64,000 nucleotides of DNA from Coprococcus_C hominis (GCF_020687505.1 NZ_JAJEQT010000004.1), one strand, 5' to 3'. Positions 54,368 through 62,942 are shown, numbered from the stretch's first letter. Program-made: numbers and translations. Notes: generated by a model not told the origin, from the sequence alone.

Positions 54368-54396
54368 AGTATAATCGCTTATGTCAAGATTTACAA
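54368..54396 (-). promoter_or_regulatory. Predicted pyk promoter
   Basis: Reading leftward, TTGTAA (plus 54391-54396), 17 nt, TATACT (54368-54373); predicted leader about 55 nt. Confidence 0.55.
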
Positions 54397-54519
54397 CCAT
54401 ATTTCAAAAGTATTTTTATCATAAAAAACTAACAAATTTTTAACTTTTATTCCAGATAAAATCATGCTATTATAGTGATAGCATTATACATTTATACACA
54501 AAATATATAGGAGGCTTAC

Positions 54520-55092
54520 ATGTACGATAACTTTCTATTCCGGGCAAAACGAACCGTCTACAAATGGTGGTGTATCGTATATAAGCCGGTCTATAAACTC
54601 ATCCATAGCGGCGAGTGGCCAGAAGAAAAAGAGCCGGACGTCAAATATGCGGCACCAACGAAACCATCGCAGTCAGAAACGCTCGATGCTCAGGCGCTTG
54701 CAGATGCCGTGCTTGACACGAACCGTCAGAGTCAGCATAATATCGACGATCTGGTTTCGGAGGCAGCACATATGTCTGCCGAACCAACGGCATCCGCACC
54801 GGCTGTCAATGCAGAACCAGACATAAGCAGCACCAATTCTGCATTAGATCCGGAAGAGATTCCGGCAGGTGTCGACGACGATGTGTTAGCCCGTGCCAAC
54901 GAGATCATGGCCCGGCTCAACCGGGAAGCTGCGGAGGATGAAGAAAAAAAGCAACGCGAAATCGAAGCTGCAAAAGAAAAAGCCGCCGAACAGGAACGGC
55001 TGGCAGCCATTTTAAAATCAACCGAACGTAACATCGATGCATTTATACAGGAAGGACTCTCCAAACAGCATCAGCAAGACGACGGCAACTAG
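54520..55092 (+). CDS. Hypothetical acidic protein with C-terminal coiled coil
   Basis: This 190-residue protein starts behind AGGAGG. Its N-terminus is basic and aromatic (MYDNFLFRAKRTVYKWWCIVYKPVYKL) and may lie on the membrane. The middle is Ala/Pro/Ser/Asp-rich and probably disordered. Residues 125-180 form a charged coiled coil (NREAAEDEEKKQREIEAAKE). No family was recognised. It is followed after 15 bases by a lipoprotein gene and ends up in the same transcript. Confidence 0.65.
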   Translation: MYDNFLFRAKRTVYKWWCIVYKPVYKLIHSGEWPEEKEPDVKYAAPTKPSQSETLDAQALADAVLDTNRQSQHNIDDLVSEAAHMSAEPTASAPAVNAEPDISSTNSALDPEEIPAGVDDDVLARANEIMARLNREAAEDEEKKQREIEAAKEKAAEQERLAAILKSTERNIDAFIQEGLSKQHQQDDGN

Positions 55093-55107
55093 GAAAGGAG
55101 TTTAACT

Positions 55108-55608
55108 ATGCGTTCGAAATCAAAAAAAATAACTTTAGGGTTGTGCCTGATCGTGCTTACCGCTTGTCTCCTATGTGGATGCAGCGGCAATCCCAAAAAC
55201 TTCACCGTTGGCACGATGACCATTACCCTGACCGATACTTTCAAAGAAAGTAAGATGTCCGGTTTTGACGCCTACTTCGTCAGCGACGATGTATCATTTT
55301 CCGTAAAAACCGAAAATGCGTCCGACCTTGAATATCAGGGCTACGAAATTGCAGGACTGAAGGATTACGCAAAGGAAATCTGCAGCCTGAACGGCATTTC
55401 CACTGATAAGCTGGTACAGCGGAACAACTACTATTATTTCAGCAACACGCAGACCGTATCCGGTGCCAAATACACCTATCTGCACTGCATGCTGAAGGAA
55501 GGGAACAATTACTGGATCTGTGAATTCGTGTGCAAGCACCGTTCGTACGACTCTTTAGAAAAGTCCATGTTGCAATGGGCAGACAGCATTACATTCGATC
55601 AGCAATAA
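55108..55608 (+). CDS. Small lipoprotein of unknown function
   Basis: This 166-residue protein has a clear lipoprotein signal: MRSKSKKITLGLCLIVLTAC, then LLCGC with the lipobox Cys at about 25. The mature part is a compact domain with regular beta/aromatic patterning (FTVGTMTITLTDTF, YYYFSNTQTVSGAKYTYLH). It is predicted to be tethered outside the membrane. No known family was recognised. AAGGAG fixes the start, and a terminator follows at once. Confidence 0.8.
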   Translation: MRSKSKKITLGLCLIVLTACLLCGCSGNPKNFTVGTMTITLTDTFKESKMSGFDAYFVSDDVSFSVKTENASDLEYQGYEIAGLKDYAKEICSLNGISTDKLVQRNNYYYFSNTQTVSGAKYTYLHCMLKEGNNYWICEFVCKHRSYDSLEKSMLQWADSITFDQQ

Positions 55609-55609
55609 A

Positions 55610-55644
55610 AAATGCACCGCAGTTATTATGATTGCGGTGCATTT
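55610..55644. terminator. Bidirectional terminator shared by convergent genes
   Basis: A 12-bp stem (AAATGCACCGCA and complement) with an 11-nt loop has T-runs on both sides. The stop codon of the leftward gene at 55626 lies inside the loop. Confidence 0.9.
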
Positions 55645-55907
55645 TTATTTTCATCCTGTTCTTCTGTTTCATCTTGCTCATCTTCCCACGCATCCTCCGG
55701 GCGCATCTTCTCGTATTTCTGCATACCGAAATTCAAGAAGCTTACAAAGAAGAGCGTCGGAATCGCAGCGATAATTGCGATCTGCGCTACATGAATCCAG
55801 TTCCCCTGCAATTTCCCCGTGAGTAACAAATAGCTGGCAGTCACAATGACTGCCAGCATACTTATATCTACACAGATTGTCAGAATCGTCTGTGTCTTCT
55901 TACTCAT
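55626..55907 (-). CDS. Two-helix membrane protein coupled to the zinc-ribbon protein
   Basis: This 93-residue protein has two helices (about 9-28 and 38-60) and an acidic tail (EDAWEDEQDETEEQDENK). The start at 55907 overlaps the stop of the upstream gene (ATGAGTAA), which supports translational coupling. The open frame extends further upstream but without a ribosome site. No family was recognised; its position suggests it works with the 55900-56805 protein. Confidence 0.65.
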   Translation of the reverse strand: MSKKTQTILTICVDISMLAVIVTASYLLLTGKLQGNWIHVAQIAIIAAIPTLFFVSFLNFGMQKYEKMRPEDAWEDEQDETEEQDENKNAPQS

Positions 55908-56805
55908 AGAGATACCAGTTTCCCTTGTACTTGATACATGTGATTGGATATGTGCTTGACTGATCGTAAGTCTCGCCACTCATTGTCACTGCTACGTTGA
56001 AAGAGAACTCCAGATCACAAGCGTCCTGCAGCTTGATCGTTTTGTCTGCATAATCACTGATATCCTCTTCAAGATCATCCAGATCATCGCTGTCATACAT
56101 CTCTTTGCTCTCAACGCCCTCATACTTGAAAGTTACATCATATCCAGAATAAGAATCAAGCATATCCTCAATATCTTCCTGTCCTGGATCAAGGAATGGT
56201 GGACAAAGTGCTGCCATCTTATCTACATCCTGATCATTCATCGCCTCGATAAACTGCTGTGCAACTGCTTCTGGGGAAGATGCTCCTCCCTTTGCTCCGA
56301 ATCCGCCCTTGAAGATCAGAACAAATGCAACTGCCAATACAACAACGGCTGCTGCAATAATACCAATGATCAGACCTTTCTTTGGCTTTGCCGGCTGCGC
56401 TGGTGTCGGACCACCAAATCCTGGCTGTCCATATGGTGCCTGTCCCGGCATACCCTGCTGTGGCATTCCATTCATCTGTGGCTGTCCCATGCCGTTCATC
56501 TGTGGCTGTCCCATACCATTCATCTGTGGCTGTCCCATACCATTCATCTGTGGCTGTCCCATGCCGCCAAACTGTGGTGCTGCTGGCTGTGGGTTTGTCT
56601 GTCCTGCATCTGCCTGTCCATACGTACTTGTATCTGTCTTTAATGACAGACCTGACGGCTGTGCTGGTGCCTGATCCGGATCGATCAGAACGGTCTTCTC
56701 ATCATCGCCATCCTGGCTGTTCATAGATGGCAGATCTGCGCCACAAACTGAGCATTTTGTGAAGACATCATCATTCTGTGCTCCACACATTTCACATACT
56801 TTCAT
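55900..56805 (-). CDS. Zinc-ribbon, repeat-linker, single-TM protein
   Basis: This 301-residue protein has an N-terminal zinc ribbon (CEMCGAQ ... CSVCGAD) and a Gln/Pro/Gly linker that contains four copies of PQMNGMGQ. One membrane helix (about 146-168) follows, then a Gly-rich spacer and an extracellular domain of about 120 residues (SSPEAVAQQFIEAMNDQDVD start, NTF2/DUF4878-like). The zinc ribbon should face the cytoplasm. Function unknown. AGGAGGAACAGC precedes the ATG. The two-helix gene follows in overlap. Confidence 0.78.
   Translation of the reverse strand: MKVCEMCGAQNDDVFTKCSVCGADLPSMNSQDGDDEKTVLIDPDQAPAQPSGLSLKTDTSTYGQADAGQTNPQPAAPQFGGMGQPQMNGMGQPQMNGMGQPQMNGMGQPQMNGMPQQGMPGQAPYGQPGFGGPTPAQPAKPKKGLIIGIIAAAVVVLAVAFVLIFKGGFGAKGGASSPEAVAQQFIEAMNDQDVDKMAALCPPFLDPGQEDIEDMLDSYSGYDVTFKYEGVESKEMYDSDDLDDLEEDISDYADKTIKLQDACDLEFSFNVAVTMSGETYDQSSTYPITCIKYKGNWYLYE
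56467..56566 (-). repeat. 24-bp tandem repeat (4 copies) inside the zinc-ribbon gene
   Basis: Four near-identical 24-bp units with the core TTCATCTGTGGCTGTCCCAT (plus strand) encode (GMGQPQMN)n. The copies differ at few bases, so copy number could change by slippage without a frameshift. Confidence 0.9.
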
Positions 56806-56929
56806 GCTGTTCCTCCTAATATAAATCCTCTCTTATAGGTCGTAATTTTAATAAAAAACTACTAAAATATATAATGTCATAAATGCCGCATGAAGTCAAT
56901 TGGCATTGCATATAAATTTCGTAAATTTG

Positions 56930-56957
56930 TTGTAATGTCAATCAATCGTGCTATAAT
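56930..56957 (+). promoter_or_regulatory. Predicted murC promoter
   Basis: TTGTAA (56930-56935), 16 nt, TATAAT (56952-56957); predicted leader about 75 nt. Confidence 0.6.
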
Positions 56958-56974
56958 ATGGAATAAATATGGCT

Positions 56975-56993
56975 TCGCATGCCCCGCATGCGA
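56975..56993 (+). promoter_or_regulatory. Perfect palindromic hairpin in the murC leader
   Basis: TCGCATGC-CCC-GCATGCGA is an 8-bp perfect inverted repeat starting about 11 bases past the predicted transcription start of murC. There is no U-tract, so it is not a terminator. It may be a 5' stabilising hairpin or an operator. Confidence 0.5.
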
Positions 56994-57038
56994 TCCAAAT
57001 ACATCACAAACAGAGATTAAGGAAGGCAGATTATTACC

Positions 57039-58421
57039 ATGTATAAAGTAGATTTTGAAAAACCGATCCATGTGTATTTCATGGGTATCGGCGGTATCAG
57101 CATGAGCGGACTTGCCGAGATTTTATTGCAGGAGGGCTTTACCGTATCCGGTTCCGATATGAAGGAATCCGAGATCACAGAGATTCTGAAGAATCTGGGC
57201 GCCCGCATTTTCATCGGACAGAAAGCAGAAAATATCTCCGATGATATTGATCTCGTCGTATATACCGCAGCCATTCATGCGGACAATCCGGAATTTGTAG
57301 AAGTGAAACGCAGAAATATTCCGATGCTGACACGGGCACAGCTCCTCGGTCAGATCATGCTGAACTACAAATACGGCGTCGCAGTCAGCGGAACGCACGG
57401 CAAGACAACAACAACCTCCATGCTCTCCTATGTATTGCTGGAGGCGCAGACCGATCCAACCATCTCCATCGGTGGTATGTTGGATGCGATCGGCGGCAAT
57501 ATCCGCGTGGGACACTCCGATTATTTCGTTACAGAGGCCTGTGAATACACAAACAGCTATCACGCATTCCATCCATATATCAGTATCATCCTGAATGTGG
57601 ACGCGGATCATCTCGATTTCTTCAGCGGCATCGAGGAGATCGCAGATTCCTTCAAGACATTCGCAGAAATTCTTCCTGACGACGGACTGCTCGTCGTCAA
57701 TGGCGATATGAAATATTACGAACATGTGACAAAAGATCTGCACTGCAACATCATTACCTTCGGTATGAATGCAGGAAATGATTACAGTGCAACTGATATT
57801 ACCTTCGACGAAGAAGGTCACCCAACTTACACACTCGTTGTCAAAGGCGAGAAGCAGGATCAGATCAAGCTGCATGCAACGGGTATCCACAATGTCATGA
57901 ATTCCCTGTCGGTTATCGCAGTCGCAGATTTCCTCGGCATCGACCGCAAATACACGATTGCCGGTCTGGCACGCTGTTCCAGTGCACACCGCCGGTTCGA
58001 GCACAAGGGAATCACGGAAAATGGTGTCAAAATTGTCGACGATTATGCACATCACCCAACCGAGATTGCTGCAACCTTGGCGGCTGCCAAGAACACACCA
58101 CACAACGAACTGTGGTGCATCTTCCAGCCTCATACATACTCCCGTACCAAGGCGCTTCTGGACGAATTTGGACAGGCACTTGCAACCTGCGATCACGTGC
58201 TTCTGGCAGATATTTACGCCGCAAGAGAGCAGGATACCGGACTTGTTTCCTCGAAGGATGTCTGTGACAAGATCAACGCCAACGGTGGTCATGCCATCTA
58301 CCTTGGCGACTTCGACAGCATCACCGAGTATGTGAAAAAAAATTGCAAAAAAAATGACCTGTTGATAACTATGGGCGCCGGAAATGTTGATTCTATCGGA
58401 AATACACTGTTAAAAAAATAG
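57039..58421 (+). CDS. murC: UDP-N-acetylmuramate--L-alanine ligase
   Basis: This 460-residue Mur ligase adds L-Ala to UDP-MurNAc in peptidoglycan synthesis. The N-terminal Rossmann-like GIGGISMSGLAEIL, the ATP loop SGTHGKTTTTSML, HLDFF and the C-terminal DDYAHHPTEI are seen. There are no extra domains. It has its own promoter and terminator; the stop is immediately followed by two DnaA boxes. AAGGAAGG-type site precedes the ATG. Confidence 0.96.
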   Translation: MYKVDFEKPIHVYFMGIGGISMSGLAEILLQEGFTVSGSDMKESEITEILKNLGARIFIGQKAENISDDIDLVVYTAAIHADNPEFVEVKRRNIPMLTRAQLLGQIMLNYKYGVAVSGTHGKTTTTSMLSYVLLEAQTDPTISIGGMLDAIGGNIRVGHSDYFVTEACEYTNSYHAFHPYISIILNVDADHLDFFSGIEEIADSFKTFAEILPDDGLLVVNGDMKYYEHVTKDLHCNIITFGMNAGNDYSATDITFDEEGHPTYTLVVKGEKQDQIKLHATGIHNVMNSLSVIAVADFLGIDRKYTIAGLARCSSAHRRFEHKGITENGVKIVDDYAHHPTEIAATLAAAKNTPHNELWCIFQPHTYSRTKALLDEFGQALATCDHVLLADIYAAREQDTGLVSSKDVCDKINANGGHAIYLGDFDSITEYVKKNCKKNDLLITMGAGNVDSIGNTLLKK

Positions 58422-58439
58422 TTATCCACATTATCCACA
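58422..58439 (+). promoter_or_regulatory. Two adjacent perfect DnaA boxes
   Basis: TTATCCACA occurs twice head to tail (58422-58430 and 58431-58439) directly after the murC stop and before its terminator. Confidence 0.8.
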
Positions 58440-58475
58440 GACCTGTTTGGGGAAAATTACCAAACAGGTCTTTTC
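58440..58475 (+). terminator. Terminator of murC
   Basis: A perfect 11-bp stem (GACCTGTTTGG / CCAAACAGGTC) with a 9-nt loop is followed by TTTTC. Confidence 0.9.
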
Positions 58476-58553
58476 ATTTTTAGTTAACATAATTGTAACA
58501 TAAATCGTCTGCAAACGGCTTGATTCCACACCCTTATTTTTTATGGTAACTGA

Positions 58554-58580
58554 TTGTCCACATTATCCACATTTTCCACA
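58554..58580 (+). promoter_or_regulatory. Three contiguous DnaA boxes upstream of the dnaD gene
   Basis: TTGTCCACA (58554), TTATCCACA (58563) and TTTTCCACA (58572) follow each other at exact 9-bp steps, one perfect and two with one mismatch. They end 35 bases before the -35 box of the dnaD-dnaI promoter. Confidence 0.8.
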
Positions 58581-58615
58581 ATTTTCGTAAACGCTCCGAC
58601 CGAAAAGATGTTCGC

Positions 58616-58643
58616 TTGAATTTAATTTTCTTCATGCTATAAT
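58616..58643 (+). promoter_or_regulatory. Promoter of the dnaD-dnaI pair
   Basis: TTGAAT (58616-58621), 16 nt, TATAAT (58638-58643), leader about 40 nt. Confidence 0.7.
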
Positions 58644-58689
58644 TTGAAATGCTTCTAAGCGAAGCGATGAAGGGAAGGTTCAAAAAACT

Positions 58690-59835
58690 ATGAAGACAAT
58701 TACGATTTCAACTGAAAATAGCGAGACTTATTCTTCCATCTCGAACTTTTTTATCGACTATTATATGACAGATGCAAACGGGGAATTTGTAAAGGTGTAT
58801 CTGTATCTGATCCGGCTGCTGAACAGCAAACAGCAGATCTCGGTTGCCGAGATTGCGGATCATTTTAATCTCACAGAAAAAGATATCTGCCGTGCTATCA
58901 AGTATTGGGTGACCAAGGATGCACTGCGTCTGACCTTTGACGGAAAGGGACAGCCAACCGGGATTGTGGTTCTGCCACTGAAGGCACCGGAAATGGAGTT
59001 ATCCACAGAATCGGATGCATTTTCCCTGCTTCGTTCCGATGATACATCTGCACATGTGGAAAAAGCAGACACAGCGGAGCGCTCAGAGAAGCCTTCCAAC
59101 AAGATTGTACCGATTACAACACCTGCGATGGAACTTTCCGCACCACAAAAGCCGAAATTTACGCAGAAAGATATCGATAAACTCTTGCGCGATCAGGACT
59201 GGGAAGATATATTATATCAAGTAGAGACTTTATTTGAGAAGCCGATCTCACAGTCGGATACGCAGTCATTGATGTACATATATGATACACTTGGATTCAG
59301 TGTTGATTTATTCGAATATCTGATTGAATACTGTACCACAATGAAGAAGAAAAACTGCCGTTACTTAGAGGCTACTGCCATCGGCTGGTATCAGGACGGT
59401 ATTCAGACAAAGGCACAGGCCAAGGAACAATACGCTCTTATGAGCGGTGTCTGCCGTGTCTTCTACAAGACGCTTGGCATTAAGCGCGGGGCACCGACAA
59501 CGATCGAGCAGGAATTCTTTAAGACATGGACAAAGGACTACGGCTTCGGTGAGGATATCGTAGAGGAAGCCTGCAAGCGTGCAGTTTTACATACACAGAA
59601 TCCTACGATCAAATATGTAAATGGGATTCTGACCGCATGGCATAACGCAGGGGTGACAGATTTTTCCGGCATCAAGCAGGAAGATCTCGCCCACGCCGAG
59701 ACAGCCAGGAACCAGAAAGCCTCTGCTACCACGAAGAAAAGCGGAAATGCATTTACAAACTTTACACAGAGCAGCATGAGCTCCGAGCTTGATGAGATGG
59801 AGCAGCTGTTCCACAAAGAGGTAAACGGTCAATGA
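58690..59835 (+). CDS. DnaD-domain replication initiation protein
   Basis: This 381-residue protein has an N-terminal winged helix (FVKVYLYLIRLLNSKQQISV, EIADHFNLTEKDICRAIKYW), a linker, then two DnaD/DnaB_2 domains (about 155-225 and 260-320, the latter ending IKYVNGILTAWHNAGV). DnaD-type proteins help load the replicative helicase in Firmicutes. It overlaps the helicase-loader gene by 4 bases. AAGGGAAGG precedes the ATG. DnaA boxes upstream and inside the gene (58999, 59055) suggest DnaA control. Confidence 0.92.
   Translation: MKTITISTENSETYSSISNFFIDYYMTDANGEFVKVYLYLIRLLNSKQQISVAEIADHFNLTEKDICRAIKYWVTKDALRLTFDGKGQPTGIVVLPLKAPEMELSTESDAFSLLRSDDTSAHVEKADTAERSEKPSNKIVPITTPAMELSAPQKPKFTQKDIDKLLRDQDWEDILYQVETLFEKPISQSDTQSLMYIYDTLGFSVDLFEYLIEYCTTMKKKNCRYLEATAIGWYQDGIQTKAQAKEQYALMSGVCRVFYKTLGIKRGAPTTIEQEFFKTWTKDYGFGEDIVEEACKRAVLHTQNPTIKYVNGILTAWHNAGVTDFSGIKQEDLAHAETARNQKASATTKKSGNAFTNFTQSSMSSELDEMEQLFHKEVNGQ
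58999..59063. promoter_or_regulatory. DnaA boxes inside the dnaD-type gene
   Basis: One perfect TTATCCACA (58999-59007) and an inverted TGTGGAAAA (59055-59063, complement TTTTCCACA) lie in the linker-coding part of the gene, where codon constraint is weak. Confidence 0.5.
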
Positions 59836-60851
59836 ATTTTGAGTTGCTGAAAAAAGAAAATATCCTGCATGATTACGAACAGGTTCGCCTGCGCAACAAA
59901 CGGCGCCTGCAGGAACGGCAGGAAGAAATCTATGCGAAGATTCCAGAGATCAAACAGTTGCAATCCGAAAACAAGCTTTCCTATATCGCGCTCGCGAAGA
60001 AAAAAGCACTCGGACAGGCAGCTGACACACAGGAGATCTCCAATCAGAACCGCAGCAATTCTGCGCGGATACAGGAACTGCTCCTGACACACGGCTACCC
60101 TGCTACATATCTGGAACCAATCTATGATTGTCCGGTCTGCAAGGATCTCGCCTATGTGGACGGCAAGGTCTGCGCATGCTTTGAACGCCGGATTGTGGAT
60201 GCCTTATATCGCCAGTCCAACATGACACAGGTTCTGGATTCCGAGAACTTCGATACATTTGATCTGGATTATTACAGTCACACGATTCCGGAGAACCGGA
60301 ACTGGTCTGTCAGTCCATATGACAATGCCAAAAATGTGCTGCATCTTGTCCACCGTTTCGTGAATACATTTGCGACACAGGATACCGAACGCGGAAACCT
60401 GTTATTATATGGAGAAACCGGTCTCGGAAAGACTTTTCTCACGAACTGTATCGCGAAAGCGTTACTGGACGAAGGGCACACCGTTCTCTATCTGTCCGCA
60501 AACGATCTGTTTGAACAGGTTTTCGGACAATATCTGATGAATAAAAAATTAGAACTTGAAGAATTATACAAATATATTTATAATAGCGAATTGTTGGTAA
60601 TCGATGATCTGGGCACAGAGACAACCAATGCCTTTGTCTGCTCCAAGCTTTTTGAAGTTATCAACCAGAGGGGACTTACCGGAAAATCGACGGTCATCTC
60701 GACCAATCTTTCCATGAAGGAATTACAGGAGCGGTATTCCGAACGTATCATGTCCCGCATCATTGAACGTTACACTGTACTTCAACTGTACGGTGAAAAC
60801 ATAAGGTATCAAAAAAGAAAAAAAGAAATGATACAGGGTTCTAAGCTGTAA
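59832..60851 (+). CDS. DnaI/DnaC-like helicase loader ATPase
   Basis: This 339-residue protein has an N-terminal helical part and a Cys cluster (CPVCKDLAYVDGKVCACFERR) like the zinc module of DnaI, which contacts the helicase. The AAA+ domain follows: Walker A LYGETGLGKTFL, Walker B LLVIDDLGTE and a sensor in STNLSMKELQE. It loads DnaB/DnaC helicase at origins. It is translationally coupled to the DnaD-type gene, which is the Firmicute primosome pairing. Confidence 0.92.
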   Translation: MNFELLKKENILHDYEQVRLRNKRRLQERQEEIYAKIPEIKQLQSENKLSYIALAKKKALGQAADTQEISNQNRSNSARIQELLLTHGYPATYLEPIYDCPVCKDLAYVDGKVCACFERRIVDALYRQSNMTQVLDSENFDTFDLDYYSHTIPENRNWSVSPYDNAKNVLHLVHRFVNTFATQDTERGNLLLYGETGLGKTFLTNCIAKALLDEGHTVLYLSANDLFEQVFGQYLMNKKLELEELYKYIYNSELLVIDDLGTETTNAFVCSKLFEVINQRGLTGKSTVISTNLSMKELQERYSERIMSRIIERYTVLQLYGENIRYQKRKKEMIQGSKL

Positions 60852-60873
60852 TCACACAATGGAGGAAAAAATC

Positions 60874-62079
60874 ATGCCAGATTCAAGTCATCTTATTACA
60901 GTTCCAGTTGGAAAGCTCGGAATCATCCCTTTGGAGAGCTGCAAAGCCCTCGGTGAAAAAGTGGATAGCTACCTTGCACGCTGGAGAGCAGAACGTCACA
61001 ACGAGCACAAGGACAACATCACATTTGCAGGCTATGAGAGAGATTCCTATATCCTGAAATCCTCTTGTCCACGTTTTGGTTCCGGTGAAGCAAAGGGTAC
61101 ATTACAGGATTCCGTACGTGGTACTGATGTTTACATCATGGTTGATGTTGTAAACCATAGCATCGAGTACAAGATCTGTGGTAAGACAAATATGATGTCC
61201 CCAGACGATCACTATTCCGATATGAAGCGTGTTATCGCTGCCATGGCAGGCAAGGCAAACCGTATCACCGTTATCATGCCTTTCATGTACGAGAGCCGTC
61301 AGCATAAGCGCAGCAGTCGTGAGTCTCTGGACTGTGCAATCGCATTGCAGGAGTTAGTCGGACTTGGCGTTGACAATATCATTACATTTGATGCTCACGA
61401 TCCTCGTGTCCAGAACGCGATTCCTTACAGCGGTTTTGAAAATATCATGCCAACCTATCAGTTCATCAAGACACTGCTCCGCACAACACCGGATCTGACT
61501 TTGGACAGCGATCACATGATGGTAATCAGCCCGGATGAAGGTGCCATGAACCGTGCGATCTACTTCGCAAACCACTTGGGTGTTGATGTTGGTATGTTCT
61601 ATAAGAGACGTGATTACACAACGATCGTAAATGGCAAGAACCCAATCGTTGCACATGAGTTCCTTGGTGACAGTGTCGAGGGCAAGGATGTTATCATCAT
61701 CGACGATATGATTGCTTCCGGTGAGAGTATGTTGGATGTTGCCCGTCAGTTAAAGGCTCGTAAGGCAAGACGTGTGTACTGTCTTGCAACGTTCGGTCTG
61801 TTTACTGCTGGTCTGGATATCTTCGACCAGGCAAAGGCAGAGGGTACCATCGAGAAAGTTATCACAACAAACCTGACTTATCAGGATCCAGAGCTCTTCA
61901 ACCATGACTGGTATGAGTCTGCTGACTTGAGCAAGTATATCGCAACTCTGATTGATCACCTGAACCACAACGCTTCTATCAGCAGCCTGTTGGATCAGTC
62001 TGAGCGTATTCAGTCAAGAATTCAGGAGTACAAAGAGTTCGGAACAATCTCCGACAACTACAAGGCTCCAACAGTATAA
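60874..62079 (+). CDS. prs: Ribose-phosphate pyrophosphokinase (long form)
   Basis: The product is 401 residues from ATG 60874; GGAGG lies 8 nt before, inside an earlier in-frame ATG. It makes PRPP from ribose 5-phosphate and ATP. The motifs seen are MPFMYESRQHKR, FDAHDPRVQNAIP, ISPDEGAMNRA and the PRPP loop IIIDDMIASGESM. It is about 80 residues longer than the usual 315, with additions at both ends, a form common in Clostridia. A strong terminator follows. Confidence 0.93.
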   Translation: MPDSSHLITVPVGKLGIIPLESCKALGEKVDSYLARWRAERHNEHKDNITFAGYERDSYILKSSCPRFGSGEAKGTLQDSVRGTDVYIMVDVVNHSIEYKICGKTNMMSPDDHYSDMKRVIAAMAGKANRITVIMPFMYESRQHKRSSRESLDCAIALQELVGLGVDNIITFDAHDPRVQNAIPYSGFENIMPTYQFIKTLLRTTPDLTLDSDHMMVISPDEGAMNRAIYFANHLGVDVGMFYKRRDYTTIVNGKNPIVAHEFLGDSVEGKDVIIIDDMIASGESMLDVARQLKARKARRVYCLATFGLFTAGLDIFDQAKAEGTIEKVITTNLTYQDPELFNHDWYESADLSKYIATLIDHLNHNASISSLLDQSERIQSRIQEYKEFGTISDNYKAPTV

Positions 62080-62108
62080 TTGGCAAGCAAGAATCGAACA
62101 AATAAGAA

Positions 62109-62140
62109 AAGCACAGTTCAAAGTTGAACTGTGCTTCTTT
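62109..62140. terminator. Bidirectional terminator behind prs
   Basis: A 13-bp stem (AAGCACAGTTCAA and complement) with a 2-nt loop is followed by CTTTTATTTTAT. The leftward tail TTTCTTATTTG serves the convergent gene. Confidence 0.92.
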
Positions 62141-62174
62141 TATTTTATACTGACGCGATTCTTGTTACGCTATG

Positions 62175-62942
62175 TTACTCTACATAGACATAAACCTTGA
62201 TCTGCTCGTCGTTTAAATTGTTCGTAAATGTTAAGATTGCCGTTCCCTTCTTGCCCGGGATCACACGCAGTCTCGCTACCGATGGTCCGACTGGAGAAGT
62301 ATCCCATGCGAAGCTCGCAACATCCTCATCCGAGGACTCCACACTTACCTCGATATCACCGGAAATACATACACGCAGTACGGCTTCCTGTGGTGTCTGT
62401 GCCTCTGTCGTTTCCGCACCTTCCTCTGATGTATCAGCCTCATTTGTCGTGAACTTCAGGAATGTATCACTGACAAACATATCCTCATGGCCTTGGGATG
62501 GCACCGCATCCGTGAAGCTTGCCAGACCATCCATCGCCTCTTCCTTATCCTCAAGCGCGGTAATCTGCTTCTTATAGTCTTCTTCCTTATTCTGATAATC
62601 CGAAATCGACGCTTTCAGAAGATCAATCTGGGACTGCAGCTCTGTGATCGCATCCTCCTGTTCCCGGATCTGTGACCGGAAATAATTGGCTGCCACATCG
62701 CTTTCTGAAGCAATTGTATTTCGCTCATCGTTGGCTTTCTGTACTTTGTTACTGAAATAGAAGAATCCAAACACCAGACCACTTGCCAGAAATATCATAA
62801 GCGCGATAGATATTCCGATATACAGCTTCGTATTCCCCCGCATTTTCTCACGGTCATATTCTTCATCTTCCAGCGGTTTTCCACAGCTGCTGCAGAACAA
62901 TGCACCATCTTCATTTTCCGCTTTACAATGTTTACATATCAT
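62175..62942 (-). CDS. Zinc-ribbon, single-TM, coiled-coil protein with Ig-like end
   Basis: This 255-residue protein starts with a zinc ribbon (CKHCKAE ... CSSCGKP), has one helix (about 40-63), then an extracellular coiled coil (about 80-135, EQEDAITELQSQIDLLKAS). A short acidic linker and a C-terminal beta domain of about 75 residues follow (VLRVCISGDIEVSVES ... AILTFTNNL), Ig-like in pattern. It repeats the architecture of the 55900 gene. Function unknown. CAGGAG lies upstream of the ATG. Confidence 0.78.
   Translation of the reverse strand: MICKHCKAENEDGALFCSSCGKPLEDEEYDREKMRGNTKLYIGISIALMIFLASGLVFGFFYFSNKVQKANDERNTIASESDVAANYFRSQIREQEDAITELQSQIDLLKASISDYQNKEEDYKKQITALEDKEEAMDGLASFTDAVPSQGHEDMFVSDTFLKFTTNEADTSEEGAETTEAQTPQEAVLRVCISGDIEVSVESSDEDVASFAWDTSPVGPSVARLRVIPGKKGTAILTFTNNLNDEQIKVYVYVE

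Noticed and set aside
56467..56566. Short CRISPR array
   Set aside because: The repeats are contiguous 24-bp coding units without spacers.
57123..58292. Long open frame (389 codons) antisense to murC
   Set aside because: It follows the codon phase of murC on the other strand, has no ribosome site and a Cys/Val/Ile-rich composition without motifs. The same applies to the antisense frames over lysA (4348-5235) and over the binding-protein gene (8549-9868).
58422..58690. Chromosomal origin oriC
   Set aside because: DnaA boxes are present, but dnaA, dnaN, rpmH and the usual neighbours are absent; the set looks like a regulatory or titration cluster instead.
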